A DNA stretch of 58,977 nt, from contig NZ_WSTB01000017.1 of the NCBI RefSeq assembly GCF_009789235.1, positions 1 through 58,977 on the forward strand, given 5' to 3'. The translations under genes were made by a program, and so were the position numbers. Under the pieces are notes generated by a model. That model worked only from the letters and a program-made list of their open reading frames with translations. It did no database searches and had not been told where the DNA came from. Shown here piece by piece: positions 17,562 through 26,998 of this stretch (position 1 is the first letter of the stretch; every line of letters starts with the position of its first letter). The stretch is from Flavobacterium hydrocarbonoxydans. Its GTDB lineage: Bacteria > Bacteroidota > Bacteroidia > Flavobacteriales > Flavobacteriaceae.

Positions 17562-18379
17562 TACGGTGTTACGATTTTATAATTGGTAATTTCTTTAGGT
17601 GTAAAAATAGATAAAATTTGGTCTTTGTAGCAGAAATTTGTAAACGTTTTTTCTGAAATTTCAATTTCTGAAAGGGTGTCAGAATTTACGTCGCGAATAT
17701 CTTTCAAATGTAATACATTAGCTTTGCTGAAAATAAATTGATTTGAGTTTAAAAGAACAATAGCATCAAAACGTGGAACTTTTCCTAATGTTGTGGTCTT
17801 GCCAAAAATATCACAGGAATACCAATTGTTTTTTGCATCAATCCAATAGAAAGTATTGAAATCGGTCTGGTAATACAGTATGTTTTCCGTTAAGGGTGTT
17901 GAGGTTGTTTTGTATTCATTTTTTAGATAATCAAAAAGACCAATTTGCTGATTCAGGGTATTAAAAACCCAAAGCTGATTTTGAGTTGACATCCCAACGG
18001 CACTGGCTACAATAGGTGTGGTGTTTTGAGAAAAATTGATTTTACTGACTTCATTCAGCTGATTGTCGAGTAAGATAACCGTATTGAAATCTTCATAAAA
18101 CAACACTATTTTTAAAGGGTTTTGCAAATCGACTTTCGTGATTTTTCCTAAGGAAACGTTTTTGTATTCAAAAATTTCAGTTCCTTTTATTTTACTGAAA
18201 ACATTGTTTTTTATCTGATAATAGTATCCAAAAGCATCATAACCTAAAAATTCATCGGCCTCAAAATTTAATTTTGAAAGTAATGCAGGAGCTGTTTTTT
18301 GGGTTTGAGCAGAAACAACCGAAAAAGAACAGTTACTTAAAAAAAGAAACAATACGATTTTGTAAACTGCTCTGTTCAT
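17561..18379 (-). CDS. Exported hypothetical protein, possible beta-propeller
   Basis: 272 residues with a signal peptide (MNRAVYKIVLFLFLSNCSFSVVSAQ). The rest has repeated short strands with aromatic/polar alternation (FLGYDAFGYYYQIKNNVFSK, LQNPLKIVLFYEDFNTVILLDNQ, ASAVGMSTQNQLWVFNTLNQQIG in separate stretches), like a small propeller fold, but I do not recognise a named family. It precedes and overlaps the deoxynucleoside kinase gene by the stop/start bases, an arrangement I believe is common in Flavobacteriaceae; no functional link is evident. Confidence 0.7.
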   Translation of the reverse strand: MNRAVYKIVLFLFLSNCSFSVVSAQTQKTAPALLSKLNFEADEFLGYDAFGYYYQIKNNVFSKIKGTEIFEYKNVSLGKITKVDLQNPLKIVLFYEDFNTVILLDNQLNEVSKINFSQNTTPIVASAVGMSTQNQLWVFNTLNQQIGLFDYLKNEYKTTSTPLTENILYYQTDFNTFYWIDAKNNWYSCDIFGKTTTLGKVPRFDAIVLLNSNQFIFSKANVLHLKDIRDVNSDTLSEIEISEKTFTNFCYKDQILSIFTPKEITNYKIVTP

Positions 18380-18432
18380 TTGGGTTGAGATTGATAATGA
18401 GCCAAATTACAAAAACTATTCAAATAATAGTT

Positions 18433-18629
18433 TAACCCGTTGGGTGTAATGAATAAAAAATTAATTAAACACATAGAAAAACATAGATTTTATGATTTTG
18501 AAAAAAGGAAATCAAAAAGAAACTCGTTTCTCACACATAGCTATGTGTTTTAATGCAAGTGAAACGCCTCTTTTGAGTTCAATAGACTATGTTTTCTATG
18601 TGTTAAAAATAATTTCACCCAACGGGTTA
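18433..18629. mobile_element. MITE-like element, 197 bp, with 14-bp perfect terminal inverted repeats
   Basis: The ends are TAACCCGTTGGGTG (18433-18446) and its exact complement (18616-18629). Inside, a second inverted pair (ACACATAGAAAAACATAG near 18471 and CTATGTTTTCTATGTGT near 18587) and a central palindrome ACACATAGCTATGTGT near 18535 give a foldable structure. There is no transposase frame; the open frame inside is not credible. It lies between the divergent hypothetical and GLPGLI genes. No clear target duplication beyond TA is seen. Confidence 0.7.
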
Positions 18630-18784
18630 GTATATCTTAAACCTTTTCAAATTGTTTTGGTCTTACAAAGAACCGATTTTGTATAGTACATGTGGGGATT
18701 AATCTATTTCACTTTCAGTATCTTAAAATTAATAATACATTTGACTGTGCGTTTTATCCTATTTCAAAAAAATAAATCATAAAA

Positions 18785-19681
18785 ATGAAAAAGACATTAT
18801 TTTATTTGCTTTCAATAGTTGCTTTTGGTCAGGTTCAGGCTCAAAAAGATTTTCAGGGAATGGCTGTTTACGAGTCTAAAACCCAGGCACCAAAACTGGA
18901 AGGAATGCGAGGCGGCAATCGTGATATTACGCCGGAAATGCAGAAAAGCATAGAGGAACGAATGAAACAAATACTGGAAAAAACGTTTATTCTAAATTTT
19001 GATAAGTCGGCTTCGATTTATAAAGAAGAAGAGAAATTAGAAAATCCAGGACAGCAGGGTGGCGGTATGCGCATCATGATGAACTCCATGATGGGTGGCG
19101 GTGGCACTTTTTATAAAGATGTAAAAGCGAAAAAATATATTGTTGATAAGGAATTTATGGGGAAAGAGTTTTTAGTAGTGGATTCTTTGCCAAAATTAAA
19201 CTGGAAGTTAGAACAGGAAACCAAACAAATTGGCGGTTATACCTGTTATAAAGCGACTGCCGTCAGAGAAGCAAGCAAAGCAGATTTCAGGAACTTTAGA
19301 CCTAAAAAAGAAGAAGATAAGAAGGAAGATGCTAAAAAAGAAACCTCGGAAAAGACAACCAATTTTGAGGATAACTTCGAAATGCCAAAGGAAATTACAG
19401 TAACAGCATGGTACTCACCGGAAATTCCGGTTAATCAGGGACCAGAAAATTATTGGGGATTGCCAGGTTTGATTTTGGAAGTAAATGATGGTAAAACCGT
19501 TATTTTATGTTCGAAAATTGTTTTGAATGCGAAGGAAAAAGTTGCCATCAAAGCACCTACAAATGGCAAGGAAGTTACGCAGAAGGAATATGAAGAAATA
19601 GTAATAAAAAAAATGGAAGAGTTTAGAGAGATGAACCGTGGGCGTGGCGGTAATATGGGGCCAACAATGATTAGACGATAA
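18785..19681 (+). CDS. GLPGLI family protein
   Basis: 298 residues with a signal peptide (MKKTLFYLLSIVAFGQVQAQ). Contains the defining motif ENYWGLPGLILEVNDGK at about residue 221, preceded by TAWYSPEIPVNQGP, as in the Bacteroidota GLPGLI family. A Met/Gly-rich stretch (MRIMMNSMMGGGG, ~95-108) and a Lys/Glu-rich linker (~175-195) interrupt the core. The last residues are Arg/Gly-rich. Genes of this family usually sit beside a TonB-like outer-membrane receptor, as here (31-base gap). Function unknown; periplasmic or outer-membrane partner of the barrel protein is inference. Confidence 0.9.
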   Translation: MKKTLFYLLSIVAFGQVQAQKDFQGMAVYESKTQAPKLEGMRGGNRDITPEMQKSIEERMKQILEKTFILNFDKSASIYKEEEKLENPGQQGGGMRIMMNSMMGGGGTFYKDVKAKKYIVDKEFMGKEFLVVDSLPKLNWKLEQETKQIGGYTCYKATAVREASKADFRNFRPKKEEDKKEDAKKETSEKTTNFEDNFEMPKEITVTAWYSPEIPVNQGPENYWGLPGLILEVNDGKTVILCSKIVLNAKEKVAIKAPTNGKEVTQKEYEEIVIKKMEEFREMNRGRGGNMGPTMIRR

Positions 19682-19712
19682 TTATTAGTGCTTTAATTTT
19701 AGACTTTTTTCG

Positions 19713-22400
19713 ATGAAAAAAATACTTCTGTTACTGATTTTTTGGATCAGTTCTGCCTCGTTTTCCCAAAGTATCCGTTTTGATGGTTTTATTCAGGACG
19801 GAGAAAAAAATCCGTTAGAGATGGCCAATATTATGGCGGTAAACAATGCTTCAAAAGCAATGGATTCTTATGGGATTACGAATGATAAAGGGAAGTTTCA
19901 GCTAACGTTGAAACCCAATACAGCTTATACGATTAAGATTAGCTACCTCGGAATGAAATCGAAAGAAATCGCCATTACAACACAATCGGAGAACATCTCG
20001 CAAACCATCTTGATGGATGATGCCGGAATTGAACTGGAAGGCGTAGAAATTGTACGCGAAATGCCTGTTTCGATAAAGGGAGATACGATTGTTTATAATG
20101 CAGATTCTTTTAAATCCGGAACTGAGAGAAAACTGGAAGATGTTCTTAAAAAATTGCCGGGAGTTGAGGTTAATGCTGATGGCGAAATAGAGGTTGAAGG
20201 CAAAAAAGTCAGTAAATTAATGGTGGAAGGCAAAGATTTTTTTGATGGAGATACCAAATTAGGTGTCAAAAATATTCCTGCAGATGCGATTGATAAAATA
20301 CAGGTTTTACGAAATTATAATGAAATAGGAGCCTTAAAAGGTTTAGAGAACGATCAGGATAATGTGGCGATGAATATCAAACTGAAAGAAGGAAAGAAGA
20401 ACTTCTGGTTTGGCGATATGACGGCCGGAATTGGTGTGGGTCAGCTGGATAGCCGGTATGTCATCAATCCGAAATTGTTTTATTACAGCCCTAAATACAG
20501 TATCAATCTGATTACGAATTTTAATAATATTGGCGAATTACCGCTCACCGCACAGGATTATTTTAAGTTCACCGGAGGATTTCGAAATATGATGAAAAAG
20601 GGCGGAAGCAATTTTAATATTTCTTCGAACGATATCGGAATTTCGCTTTTGAGAAACAACCGCGCCAAGGAAATTGAGACGCAGTTTGGCGCGACCAATT
20701 TTGCCTATTCGCCTACCAAAAATTGGAATCTTAGTGGTTTTGGGATTCTTTCTTCCTCCAAAACCGATTTAGAAACCAAATCTCAAACTACGATTCTGGA
20801 CTCAGGAGATCAGCAAAAAAGAGACGAATTGACCCATCAGAAAAATAATCTGGGGCTTTTTAAATTAAGTTCGAGTTACAAACCCAATTCGAAATTGCAG
20901 TTTGATTATGATATTTTGTCTAAGATTACCAAACAGGATGAGATCACGGATTTGTTAAGAGAATCTGTGGTGCAAAATGTAACCGCAACAGAAAGTATTT
21001 TTACCAATAAAAAACAAGATCCGATCTCAGTCAATCAGGATTTGAGTTTGTATTATACCCAAAGCGATAAAAATATTTTTGCTTTTGAAATGCAGCATTT
21101 GTATCAGGACGAAAACCCTTTTTACAACGCCAATCTGCAATCACAGCCTTTTGATTTGTCCGGCTATACGCCAGGACAGGAAAGAAACGACCTGAATCAG
21201 AATCGCTTTGTGAAGACGAATAAAACAGATGCAAAACTGGATTACTATTATATGGTTACGCCAAAAAGCAATATCAATATTACAGTAGGCAATACCTATT
21301 CGTACCAAAATTTCGATTCACATATTTTTCAAATGTTGGATAATGGAAATAGAAATGATTTAAATGATTCCAAAAATAACAATGATGTCAACTATAAATT
21401 CAATGATGCTTTTTTAGGATTTCATTATAAAATTCTAACAGGAAAATTTACCTTGACACCGGGTGTTAGTCTGCATTCTTATACCATGACCAACACGCAG
21501 TCAGGAACAGATTATTCGCAAAAATTCACTAAAATTTTACCAGATTTCTTCGCTTTGTATCAAATCAAAAAAGCAGAAACTTTGACGTACAATTTTTCAT
21601 TGTCCAATGATTTTACCGATATCAATCAGTTAGCGGCAGGTTATGTTTTGTCGGACTACAGTAGCTTGTTCAGAGGAAATCGTACCTTGGAAAATGCCAC
21701 TTCGCAAGTGCATACGCTGCGGTATTTTAAATACAATATGTTCAACTTCGAGAATATTTTTGCGAATGCGACTTATACTAAAAAGGTCGATGCCATAAAA
21801 ACGGAAGCTGAATTTACAGGGATTAACCAATCATCGGTTCCTTATAATTCTAATTTGGCTGATGAAACCTTGTCCGGAATGGGAAGTTATGGCCGTTCGT
21901 TTCTTAAAAATTATAAAGCTTCTGTAAATGCGAGTTTAAATTGGTCAAAATTCAATAATATTCAAAACAATATAGGATCGACCACAGAAAGTTTTAGTCA
22001 GAGTTATACCGTAAAAGCTTCTACAAATTATAAAAACATGCCCAATATCGAATTGGGTTATAATGCTTTAATCAATAAATACAGTGGCTCGACGTATATC
22101 ACGGATAAACCTTTTGCCCGATTGGATTATTATTTTTGGGATAGTTTTTCTTTTGTTTCAGAGTATGAATTTTATCATTATTACAGTACAAACAAAACTG
22201 TTGATAACGAATATGATTTTCTGAGTGCGAGTTTGATTTACCAGAAAAAAGACAGTAAGTGGGAATATAAAGTCTCCGCTACGAACTTACTCAATACGAC
22301 TTATCTTAATGATGACAGCTTTTCACAGTTTTCTACGCGTGTTTCTCAATACACGGTGCAGCCTCGTTACATCATCTTTTCAATGAAATATAATTTGTAA
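19713..22400 (+). CDS. Outer-membrane beta-barrel protein with carboxypeptidase-regulatory-like N-terminus (TonB-receptor-like)
   Basis: 895 residues with signal peptide (MKKILLLLIFWISSASFSQ). Residues ~20-105 form a CarboxypepD_reg-like domain (DGFIQDGEKNPLEMANIMAV, YTIKISYLGMKSKEI). A plug-like region follows (VYNADSFKSGTERKLEDVLKKLPGVEV, GKDFFDGDTKLGVKNIPADAI), and the rest is a long barrel ending in an aromatic (YIIFSMKYNL). This type pairs with GLPGLI proteins. A TonB-dependent uptake role is likely but the substrate is unknown. Confidence 0.88.
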   Translation: MKKILLLLIFWISSASFSQSIRFDGFIQDGEKNPLEMANIMAVNNASKAMDSYGITNDKGKFQLTLKPNTAYTIKISYLGMKSKEIAITTQSENISQTILMDDAGIELEGVEIVREMPVSIKGDTIVYNADSFKSGTERKLEDVLKKLPGVEVNADGEIEVEGKKVSKLMVEGKDFFDGDTKLGVKNIPADAIDKIQVLRNYNEIGALKGLENDQDNVAMNIKLKEGKKNFWFGDMTAGIGVGQLDSRYVINPKLFYYSPKYSINLITNFNNIGELPLTAQDYFKFTGGFRNMMKKGGSNFNISSNDIGISLLRNNRAKEIETQFGATNFAYSPTKNWNLSGFGILSSSKTDLETKSQTTILDSGDQQKRDELTHQKNNLGLFKLSSSYKPNSKLQFDYDILSKITKQDEITDLLRESVVQNVTATESIFTNKKQDPISVNQDLSLYYTQSDKNIFAFEMQHLYQDENPFYNANLQSQPFDLSGYTPGQERNDLNQNRFVKTNKTDAKLDYYYMVTPKSNINITVGNTYSYQNFDSHIFQMLDNGNRNDLNDSKNNNDVNYKFNDAFLGFHYKILTGKFTLTPGVSLHSYTMTNTQSGTDYSQKFTKILPDFFALYQIKKAETLTYNFSLSNDFTDINQLAAGYVLSDYSSLFRGNRTLENATSQVHTLRYFKYNMFNFENIFANATYTKKVDAIKTEAEFTGINQSSVPYNSNLADETLSGMGSYGRSFLKNYKASVNASLNWSKFNNIQNNIGSTTESFSQSYTVKASTNYKNMPNIELGYNALINKYSGSTYITDKPFARLDYYFWDSFSFVSEYEFYHYYSTNKTVDNEYDFLSASLIYQKKDSKWEYKVSATNLLNTTYLNDDSFSQFSTRVSQYTVQPRYIIFSMKYNL

Positions 22401-22434
22401 GCCGTTCAGTACTATAAAAATACTGGTCTGAACG
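22401..22434 (+). terminator. Hairpin directly after the barrel-protein stop, ahead of the 21-bp array
   Basis: GCCGTTCAG ... CTGAACGC with a second internal pairing (CAGTA/TACTG). It has no T run. A comparable GCCGTT...AACGGC inverted repeat (58537-58592) precedes the other 21-bp array. Confidence 0.5.
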
Positions 22435-22701
22435 CAAACTTTTACGTCCGGGATGTGAAATTTCACATCGCTGACGTGAAACTTTACATCCCGGACGTGA
22501 AATTTCACGTTCCGGACGTGAACGTTTAGGTTGCTGACGTGAAATTTCACATCGCTGACGTGAAACTTCACATCACGGACGTGAAATTTCACGTTCCGGA
22601 CGTGAACGTTTAGGTTGCTGACGTAAAATTTCACATCGCCGACGTGAAACTTCACATCACGGACGTGAAATTTCACGTTCCGGATGTGAAATTTCGGGAT
22701 G
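22429..22701. repeat. Tandem array of 21-bp near-palindromic units (about 13 copies)
   Basis: Units such as CGGACGTGAAATTTCACGTTC repeat head to tail at an exact 21-base period, each nearly its own reverse complement. Four unit types recur in fixed order (A-B-C-D), giving an 84-base higher-order period repeated nearly three times. Because 21 is a multiple of three, open frames run through on both strands; these are not credible genes. The array lies just 3' of the barrel-protein gene. Confidence 0.9.
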
Positions 22702-22737
22702 GGACAAAATTTTGTGTAAACGCTAAAACTTCTTATG

Positions 22738-22864
22738 AAACCGAGTGCCGCGTGAGGGATTGAGCTAAGCTACCGAAGTAGCAGTGAAAGCCCGACAGCA
22801 TCCCGGTAAGAGGGCGAATAACCGCAAGCTGGATTTGCCCTCTTACCGGGATGGTGGCACGCCC
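22738..22864. repeat. Dispersed structured element E, copy 1
   Basis: Begins AAACCGAGTGCCGCGTGAGG and ends GGTGGCACGCCC. A perfect 17-base inverted repeat (CATCCCGGTAAGAGGGC at 22799-22815 and its complement at 22837-22853) forms a long stem. A shorter relative is at 49482-49537. Confidence 0.7.
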
Positions 22865-23112
22865 TGATGGCGAAACCTATACTTTGTTAACATAGTGGCT
22901 GTTTGTTGTATTAGGCCTGACCATAAAATTATAATTTTTTAAAAATAGGGGAGTAGTCATTAGATTGTGTAAACTCAAAAAAAGGGAAGCTGTCGAAATG
23001 CTGAAAAAGAACTTGTAAGCTGCCTCTCCTAATTTGATTTCGACACTAAATCGGTAGTATCTCTAATAGTTAATTTATAGTATTTTCTGTATGAAATAAA
23101 ATTTTTGAAGGC
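22865..23112. other. Gene-free stretch with possible insertion-sequence end remnants
   Basis: No credible coding frame. TTGTGTAAAC occurs at about 22971 and also at about 22712 (in GGGACAAAATTTTGTGTAAAC), which resembles terminal repeats of IS256-type elements, but no transposase is present. A small inverted pair GTCGAAAT / ATTTCGAC flanks ~40 bases near 22994-23042. Confidence 0.35.
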
Positions 23113-23142
23113 TTGTTTTTAAAAAGGATTAAAATATCTTTG
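23113..23142 (+). promoter_or_regulatory. Promoter of the 749-residue exported protein gene
   Basis: TTG core at 23113-23115, 19-base spacer, TATCTTTG at 23135-23142. It implies a start of transcription near 23149 and supports ATG 23171 rather than the upstream TTG as the start codon. Confidence 0.65.
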
Positions 23143-23170
23143 TTTGCTATTAACGTTGAACATTTTGAAC

Positions 23171-25417
23171 ATGCAAAAACTGGTATTTGGATTAATGAGT
23201 GTATTTTGTATAGGTTTTACCTCTTTTTCTCAAACAAAATCTATTGAAAAAGGAACTTATATTTCTGCAAGTAAGGGCCAAAAAATTAAGCTTAACTTAT
23301 TGGATGATAATAAATACGAATTAGTATTCTATTCTGGAGAGTACGAAATAAAAGGCGACTCGCTGTTGTTTAAAAATCAGCAAAAAACGGCTGATGTTTT
23401 TGAGTTGACTTATTCGAAAGATAAAAGCATAAAATCCAAGAAGGTAAAAATTAAGTTTATAGATGCGTATTATTCTTTTTACTTAGGAACACAAACCGGA
23501 ACGCAGGATGTGGAATATCAAAAAATTAAAATTGATTATAATATTAATCCAGACCAAACTGATGTGACGGTAGAAATTGAAAGATCAGATTTTATATATC
23601 TGGTTTATGAAGGGTATGATGGCGCAGGCAGTGTTGCAAAATATGCGTTGCCAAAGGATATCAATGATGTTGCTGTAAAATATACTCCTGACCTTATGGG
23701 AGATTTGAAGATTAGTGGGTATTTTGATTCTAAAACGAACGAGTTGACTTTGGGCGAAAAAGCGGGAAAAAATCCTTTGGTTTTTCGATCTGAAAAAGAG
23801 GCTTCTACTTCGGTTTCGAATTCTAAAATTATGCCCTTAGAATCTTTGGTTATCCCAAATTGGACCTATCCGGGGAAAGAGCCTTTGATTCAGGATGATT
23901 TTGGTTCAGAGGTTGTTGTTGATACGACTGTTTACCCTCCGCTCTCACAGGAGGATGTGCCTGCAAAAGTTGATTTTAAATTGAAAATCGAAAACAATTT
24001 AAAAGAAGCAATTGCGATGACTAAAAAAGTGCCGGGTAAATATCTTGTGGTGTATTCGAATGCTAAAAACATTGCTGTTAAAGAGGAGTTTGAGACTTTT
24101 ATAAAAGATCAGGAAATACAGGTTGGGTATAATTTTTATGATGGCTACAGACCAGAATTAGATCGTTATAATTTTTATTTAGCCTCTAAAGACGATAAAA
24201 AATGGTTGAAAAACAATACGATAGAAGATGATCCCACGATTGTTATTTTGGATGGAGAAGGGCGTATTTTGGCGAAAGCCAAAGCAACTCTAGAAAGCAA
24301 AGGCTATCAGTTTAGTTACGTAGATCAGGTATGCAAAGATTTAGACCGGAATGTTGCTGTCTATGCTTTTTATAAAGTTATATCAGATAAGAAAAGTACA
24401 GATGCCAGTTTGATTACTGCTTTTAATAAAGTGTCTGCGCTGGAATTGCCCTATAGTTATGATACACAATATACAGTTGCAGAAAATGAAAATTCGGGCG
24501 ATTTTAAAATTGATTTTCCAAAACTGGATAAAAAGGAAGTTTCGCAAAGATGGTATAATTTGGTTGCAGCACATCAAAAGGATGTAAAACCCAATATGTA
24601 TCTGGTAGAAACTATTTTAAAAGAAATAAAAAACATCGGATTTACAAAGCAGCTCTTTAAAGAAGAAAAGGTGCTGAACGATGCTGATTTTTTAGCCATT
24701 GATTATGTGATAAAACACGCAGCTGTAATAGAAACAGAAAGACAGGCGTTTAACACGAATACAGATGAAATTCATGCTGTTGGAAATATAAGTTCTGAAA
24801 TTTCGAAAGCTTTTTATAGTGAGAATTATTATAGTGAATTTACGGGTGAGAAAATCGGGAAACAAGATCAGAAAAAGGTAGCCAGTGTTTACAAGAAATT
24901 AATCGCAAATGGAAATGGTACTTTTAATTCGTATAAAAGCTATTTAAACTATTTGAAATCAGTGTCAGCCACAAGCGAAATCGACTCTGATTATTTGAAG
25001 GAGTTTGATCCTTTTTTTACGCAATTTTTATCTTTAGAAAATGGTAACGCCTTTGAACAGTTAGACAAACTGCTGGAAAGTATGGATGCAGGCAGTGAAG
25101 GGTATCACGACAGCTGGATTTCTTTTAAGGAGACTTGTTCGTATATGTGCAACGAAAGTGCCTGGTCGGTAGTGGTAAAACCCGAGCATGCAAATTTCCT
25201 TAAAAATGCCATTAATTGGTCGGAATATAGTTTGGTGATTAATAAAAATAACCCTTACTATTTAGACACGCTGGCGCAGTTGTATTATTTAGATGGCCAA
25301 AAAGAAAAAGCCATCAAAACACAGGAGCAAGCCTTAAAATATGTAGAAGCTGTAGATGAATTATCCTTAGCTGATATGAAAGAGGTTCTGGAAAAAATGC
25401 AAAACGGAACGTATTAA
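23171..25417 (+). CDS. Large exported protein with thioredoxin-like middle region and C-terminal TPR, function unknown
   Basis: 748 residues from ATG 23171, which places the signal peptide (MQKLVFGLMSVFCIGFTSFSQ) at the start; the open frame extends nine codons upstream from a TTG that lies too close to the promoter. The N-terminal ~200 residues are beta-rich. Around residues 280-390 there is a thioredoxin-fold-like segment (KKVPGKYLVVYSNAKN, DDPTIVILDGEGRILAKAKA) without a CxxC pair. The end (NNPYYLDTLAQLYYLDGQKEKAIKTQEQAL, in one repeat) is a TPR-like helix pair. I do not recognise a family. Confidence 0.7.
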   Translation: MQKLVFGLMSVFCIGFTSFSQTKSIEKGTYISASKGQKIKLNLLDDNKYELVFYSGEYEIKGDSLLFKNQQKTADVFELTYSKDKSIKSKKVKIKFIDAYYSFYLGTQTGTQDVEYQKIKIDYNINPDQTDVTVEIERSDFIYLVYEGYDGAGSVAKYALPKDINDVAVKYTPDLMGDLKISGYFDSKTNELTLGEKAGKNPLVFRSEKEASTSVSNSKIMPLESLVIPNWTYPGKEPLIQDDFGSEVVVDTTVYPPLSQEDVPAKVDFKLKIENNLKEAIAMTKKVPGKYLVVYSNAKNIAVKEEFETFIKDQEIQVGYNFYDGYRPELDRYNFYLASKDDKKWLKNNTIEDDPTIVILDGEGRILAKAKATLESKGYQFSYVDQVCKDLDRNVAVYAFYKVISDKKSTDASLITAFNKVSALELPYSYDTQYTVAENENSGDFKIDFPKLDKKEVSQRWYNLVAAHQKDVKPNMYLVETILKEIKNIGFTKQLFKEEKVLNDADFLAIDYVIKHAAVIETERQAFNTNTDEIHAVGNISSEISKAFYSENYYSEFTGEKIGKQDQKKVASVYKKLIANGNGTFNSYKSYLNYLKSVSATSEIDSDYLKEFDPFFTQFLSLENGNAFEQLDKLLESMDAGSEGYHDSWISFKETCSYMCNESAWSVVVKPEHANFLKNAINWSEYSLVINKNNPYYLDTLAQLYYLDGQKEKAIKTQEQALKYVEAVDELSLADMKEVLEKMQNGTY

Positions 25418-25435
25418 GGTTTTCTTTTATCCAAT

Positions 25436-25471
25436 AAAAAGGGCTTTCTAAAATTTTAGAAAGCCCTTTTT
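25436..25471. terminator. Bidirectional terminator between the exported-protein gene and metK
   Basis: An 18-base perfect palindromic arm pair (AAAAAGGGCTTTCTAAAA and its complement) with flanking A and T runs, serving both convergent genes. Confidence 0.95.
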
Positions 25472-25494
25472 GTATATAAATGTTTTAGATTGAA

Positions 25495-26745
25495 TTACAA
25501 TCCGAAAGCAGTTTTTACCTGGTCAACAAAATCAAGTTTTTCCCATGTAAACAATTCTACAGTAACTGTTTTTTCGTTTCCACCTGGTGCAGAGAACGTT
25601 TTAGTAACCGTTTCTGGTTTACGTCCCATGTGTCCGTAAGCAGCAGTTTCGCTATAAATTGGGTTTCTTAATTTAAGACGTTGTTCGATAAAGTAAGGAC
25701 GCATATCAAAGATCGCTTCTACTTTTTTAGCGATTTCACCGTTTGTTAAGTTTACTTTTGAAGTTCCGTAAGTATCAATGAAGATTCCCATTGGCTCAGC
25801 CACTCCAATTGCATACGATACCTGTACTAAGATTTCGTCAGCAACACCTGCAGCAACTAAGTTTTTAGCGATATGACGCGTTGCATAAGCAGCACTTCTA
25901 TCTACTTTACTTGGGTCTTTTCCAGAGAATGCACCACCACCGTGAGCTCCTTTTCCACCGTAAGTGTCAACAATGATTTTTCTTCCTGTAAGACCAGTAT
26001 CTCCGTGAGGACCTCCAATTACGAATTTTCCTGTTGGGTTAATATGGTAGTTGATTTTATCATTGAATAAATGAGCGTGAGCCGGATTTTTTGCAATGAT
26101 TCTTGGAATCAAAATATCGATAATGTCTTTTTTGATTTTAGCCAGCATTGTAGCCTCTTCATCAAAATCATCGTGTTGTGTCGAGATAACAATCGCATCA
26201 ATACGGGTTGGTTTGTTATCATCGCTATATTCTAAAGTTACCTGTGATTTTGCATCAGGACGCAAATAGGTAATTTCTTTGTTTTCACGTCTTAAAATAG
26301 CTAATTCCTGCAATAATTTATGCGATAAATCAAGTGCTAATGGCATGAAGTTTTCGGTTTCGTTTGTAGCGTAACCAAACATCATTCCCTGGTCTCCGGC
26401 ACCTTGCTCTTCTGGCTTAGCTCTGTCAACCCCTTGGTTAATATCTGCAGATTGTTCGTGAATTGCTGATAAAATTCCACAAGAATTTGCCTCAAACATA
26501 TACTCACTTTTAGTATATCCGATTTTACGGATTACCTCGCGGGCAATTTGCTGCACATCAAGATACGTATTCGATTTTACTTCACCAGCCAAAATTACCT
26601 GACCAGTTGTAACCAACGTTTCACAAGCTACTTTTGAGTCAGCATCAAATGCCAAAAAGTTATCAATTAATGCATCCGAAATTTGATCTGCAACTTTGTC
26701 TGGATGCCCTTCACTAACAGATTCTGACGTAAATAAATAAGCCAT
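25495..26745 (-). CDS. metK: S-adenosylmethionine synthetase MetK
   Basis: 416 residues (E. coli 384). Makes SAM from methionine and ATP. Seen: SVSEGHPDKVADQISDAL, GEVKSNTYLDVQ, GAGDQGMMFGYA (methionine/ATP site), TGKFVIGGPHGDTGLTGRK, and the P-loop-like GGKGAHGGGAFSGKDPSKVD with RSAAYATRHIAKN. It is the end point of the methionine pathway encoded in the next 27 kb and is transcribed away from it, from a promoter about 180 bases upstream with a structured leader. Confidence 0.98.
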   Translation of the reverse strand: MAYLFTSESVSEGHPDKVADQISDALIDNFLAFDADSKVACETLVTTGQVILAGEVKSNTYLDVQQIAREVIRKIGYTKSEYMFEANSCGILSAIHEQSADINQGVDRAKPEEQGAGDQGMMFGYATNETENFMPLALDLSHKLLQELAILRRENKEITYLRPDAKSQVTLEYSDDNKPTRIDAIVISTQHDDFDEEATMLAKIKKDIIDILIPRIIAKNPAHAHLFNDKINYHINPTGKFVIGGPHGDTGLTGRKIIVDTYGGKGAHGGGAFSGKDPSKVDRSAAYATRHIAKNLVAAGVADEILVQVSYAIGVAEPMGIFIDTYGTSKVNLTNGEIAKKVEAIFDMRPYFIEQRLKLRNPIYSETAAYGHMGRKPETVTKTFSAPGGNEKTVTVELFTWEKLDFVDQVKTAFGL

Positions 26746-26914
26746 AATAATTTATTAAATTAAAATTAATTCGAGGAAAAACAATTGCTGGTAAAGGCTA
26801 AAGGAGAATTTCTGCTTTAGCATTTTTTACTACTGAAGTTAAAATCTTCAGTATTCATAACGAATCATTTCATTATGAAGAGGTTGCAATCAGTTCAAAT
26901 TTTTCCTCTGTATT
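26746..26914 (-). ncRNA. Structured 5' leader of metK with four consecutive hairpins
   Basis: Between the promoter and metK the minus-strand transcript can form, in order, AGAGG/CCTCT around 26879-26909 (with GATTGCAACC in the loop side), TCATAA/TTATGA (26855-26878), ACTGAAG/CTTCAGT (26832-26852) and GCTAAA/TTTAGC (26797-26821). It does not show the full SAM-I consensus present twice elsewhere in this window. A regulatory role is inference from the regular hairpins and length. Confidence 0.45.
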
Positions 26915-26920
26915 CGCGTG

Positions 26921-26950
26921 CAAAGGTATGAAACCATTTTGATTTGCAAA
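26921..26950 (-). promoter_or_regulatory. metK promoter
   Basis: On the minus strand TTTG (complement of 26947-26950), an 18-base spacer, then TACCTTTG (complement of 26921-26928): a good match to the Bacteroidota promoter. Confidence 0.8.
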
Positions 26951-26998
26951 TTAAAGTTCAGTTTTTTTTAATTTTATAAACATAAATTTAACATAATA

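Noticed and set aside
18492..18686. 64-codon frame inside the MITE-like element
   Set aside because: Spans the terminal inverted repeat and has no similarity to transposases; explained by the repeat structure.
22380..22676. 98-codon minus-strand frame of VKFHVRDVKFHV-type repeats
   Set aside because: It only reads the 21-bp array; the period is a multiple of three so any frame stays open. No start context or promoter.
26746..26914. SAM-I riboswitch ahead of metK
   Set aside because: A GCAACC is present, but the GAGGGA...GACCC core and AAGGTGC...GATAAC blocks found in the two real SAM-I copies are missing.
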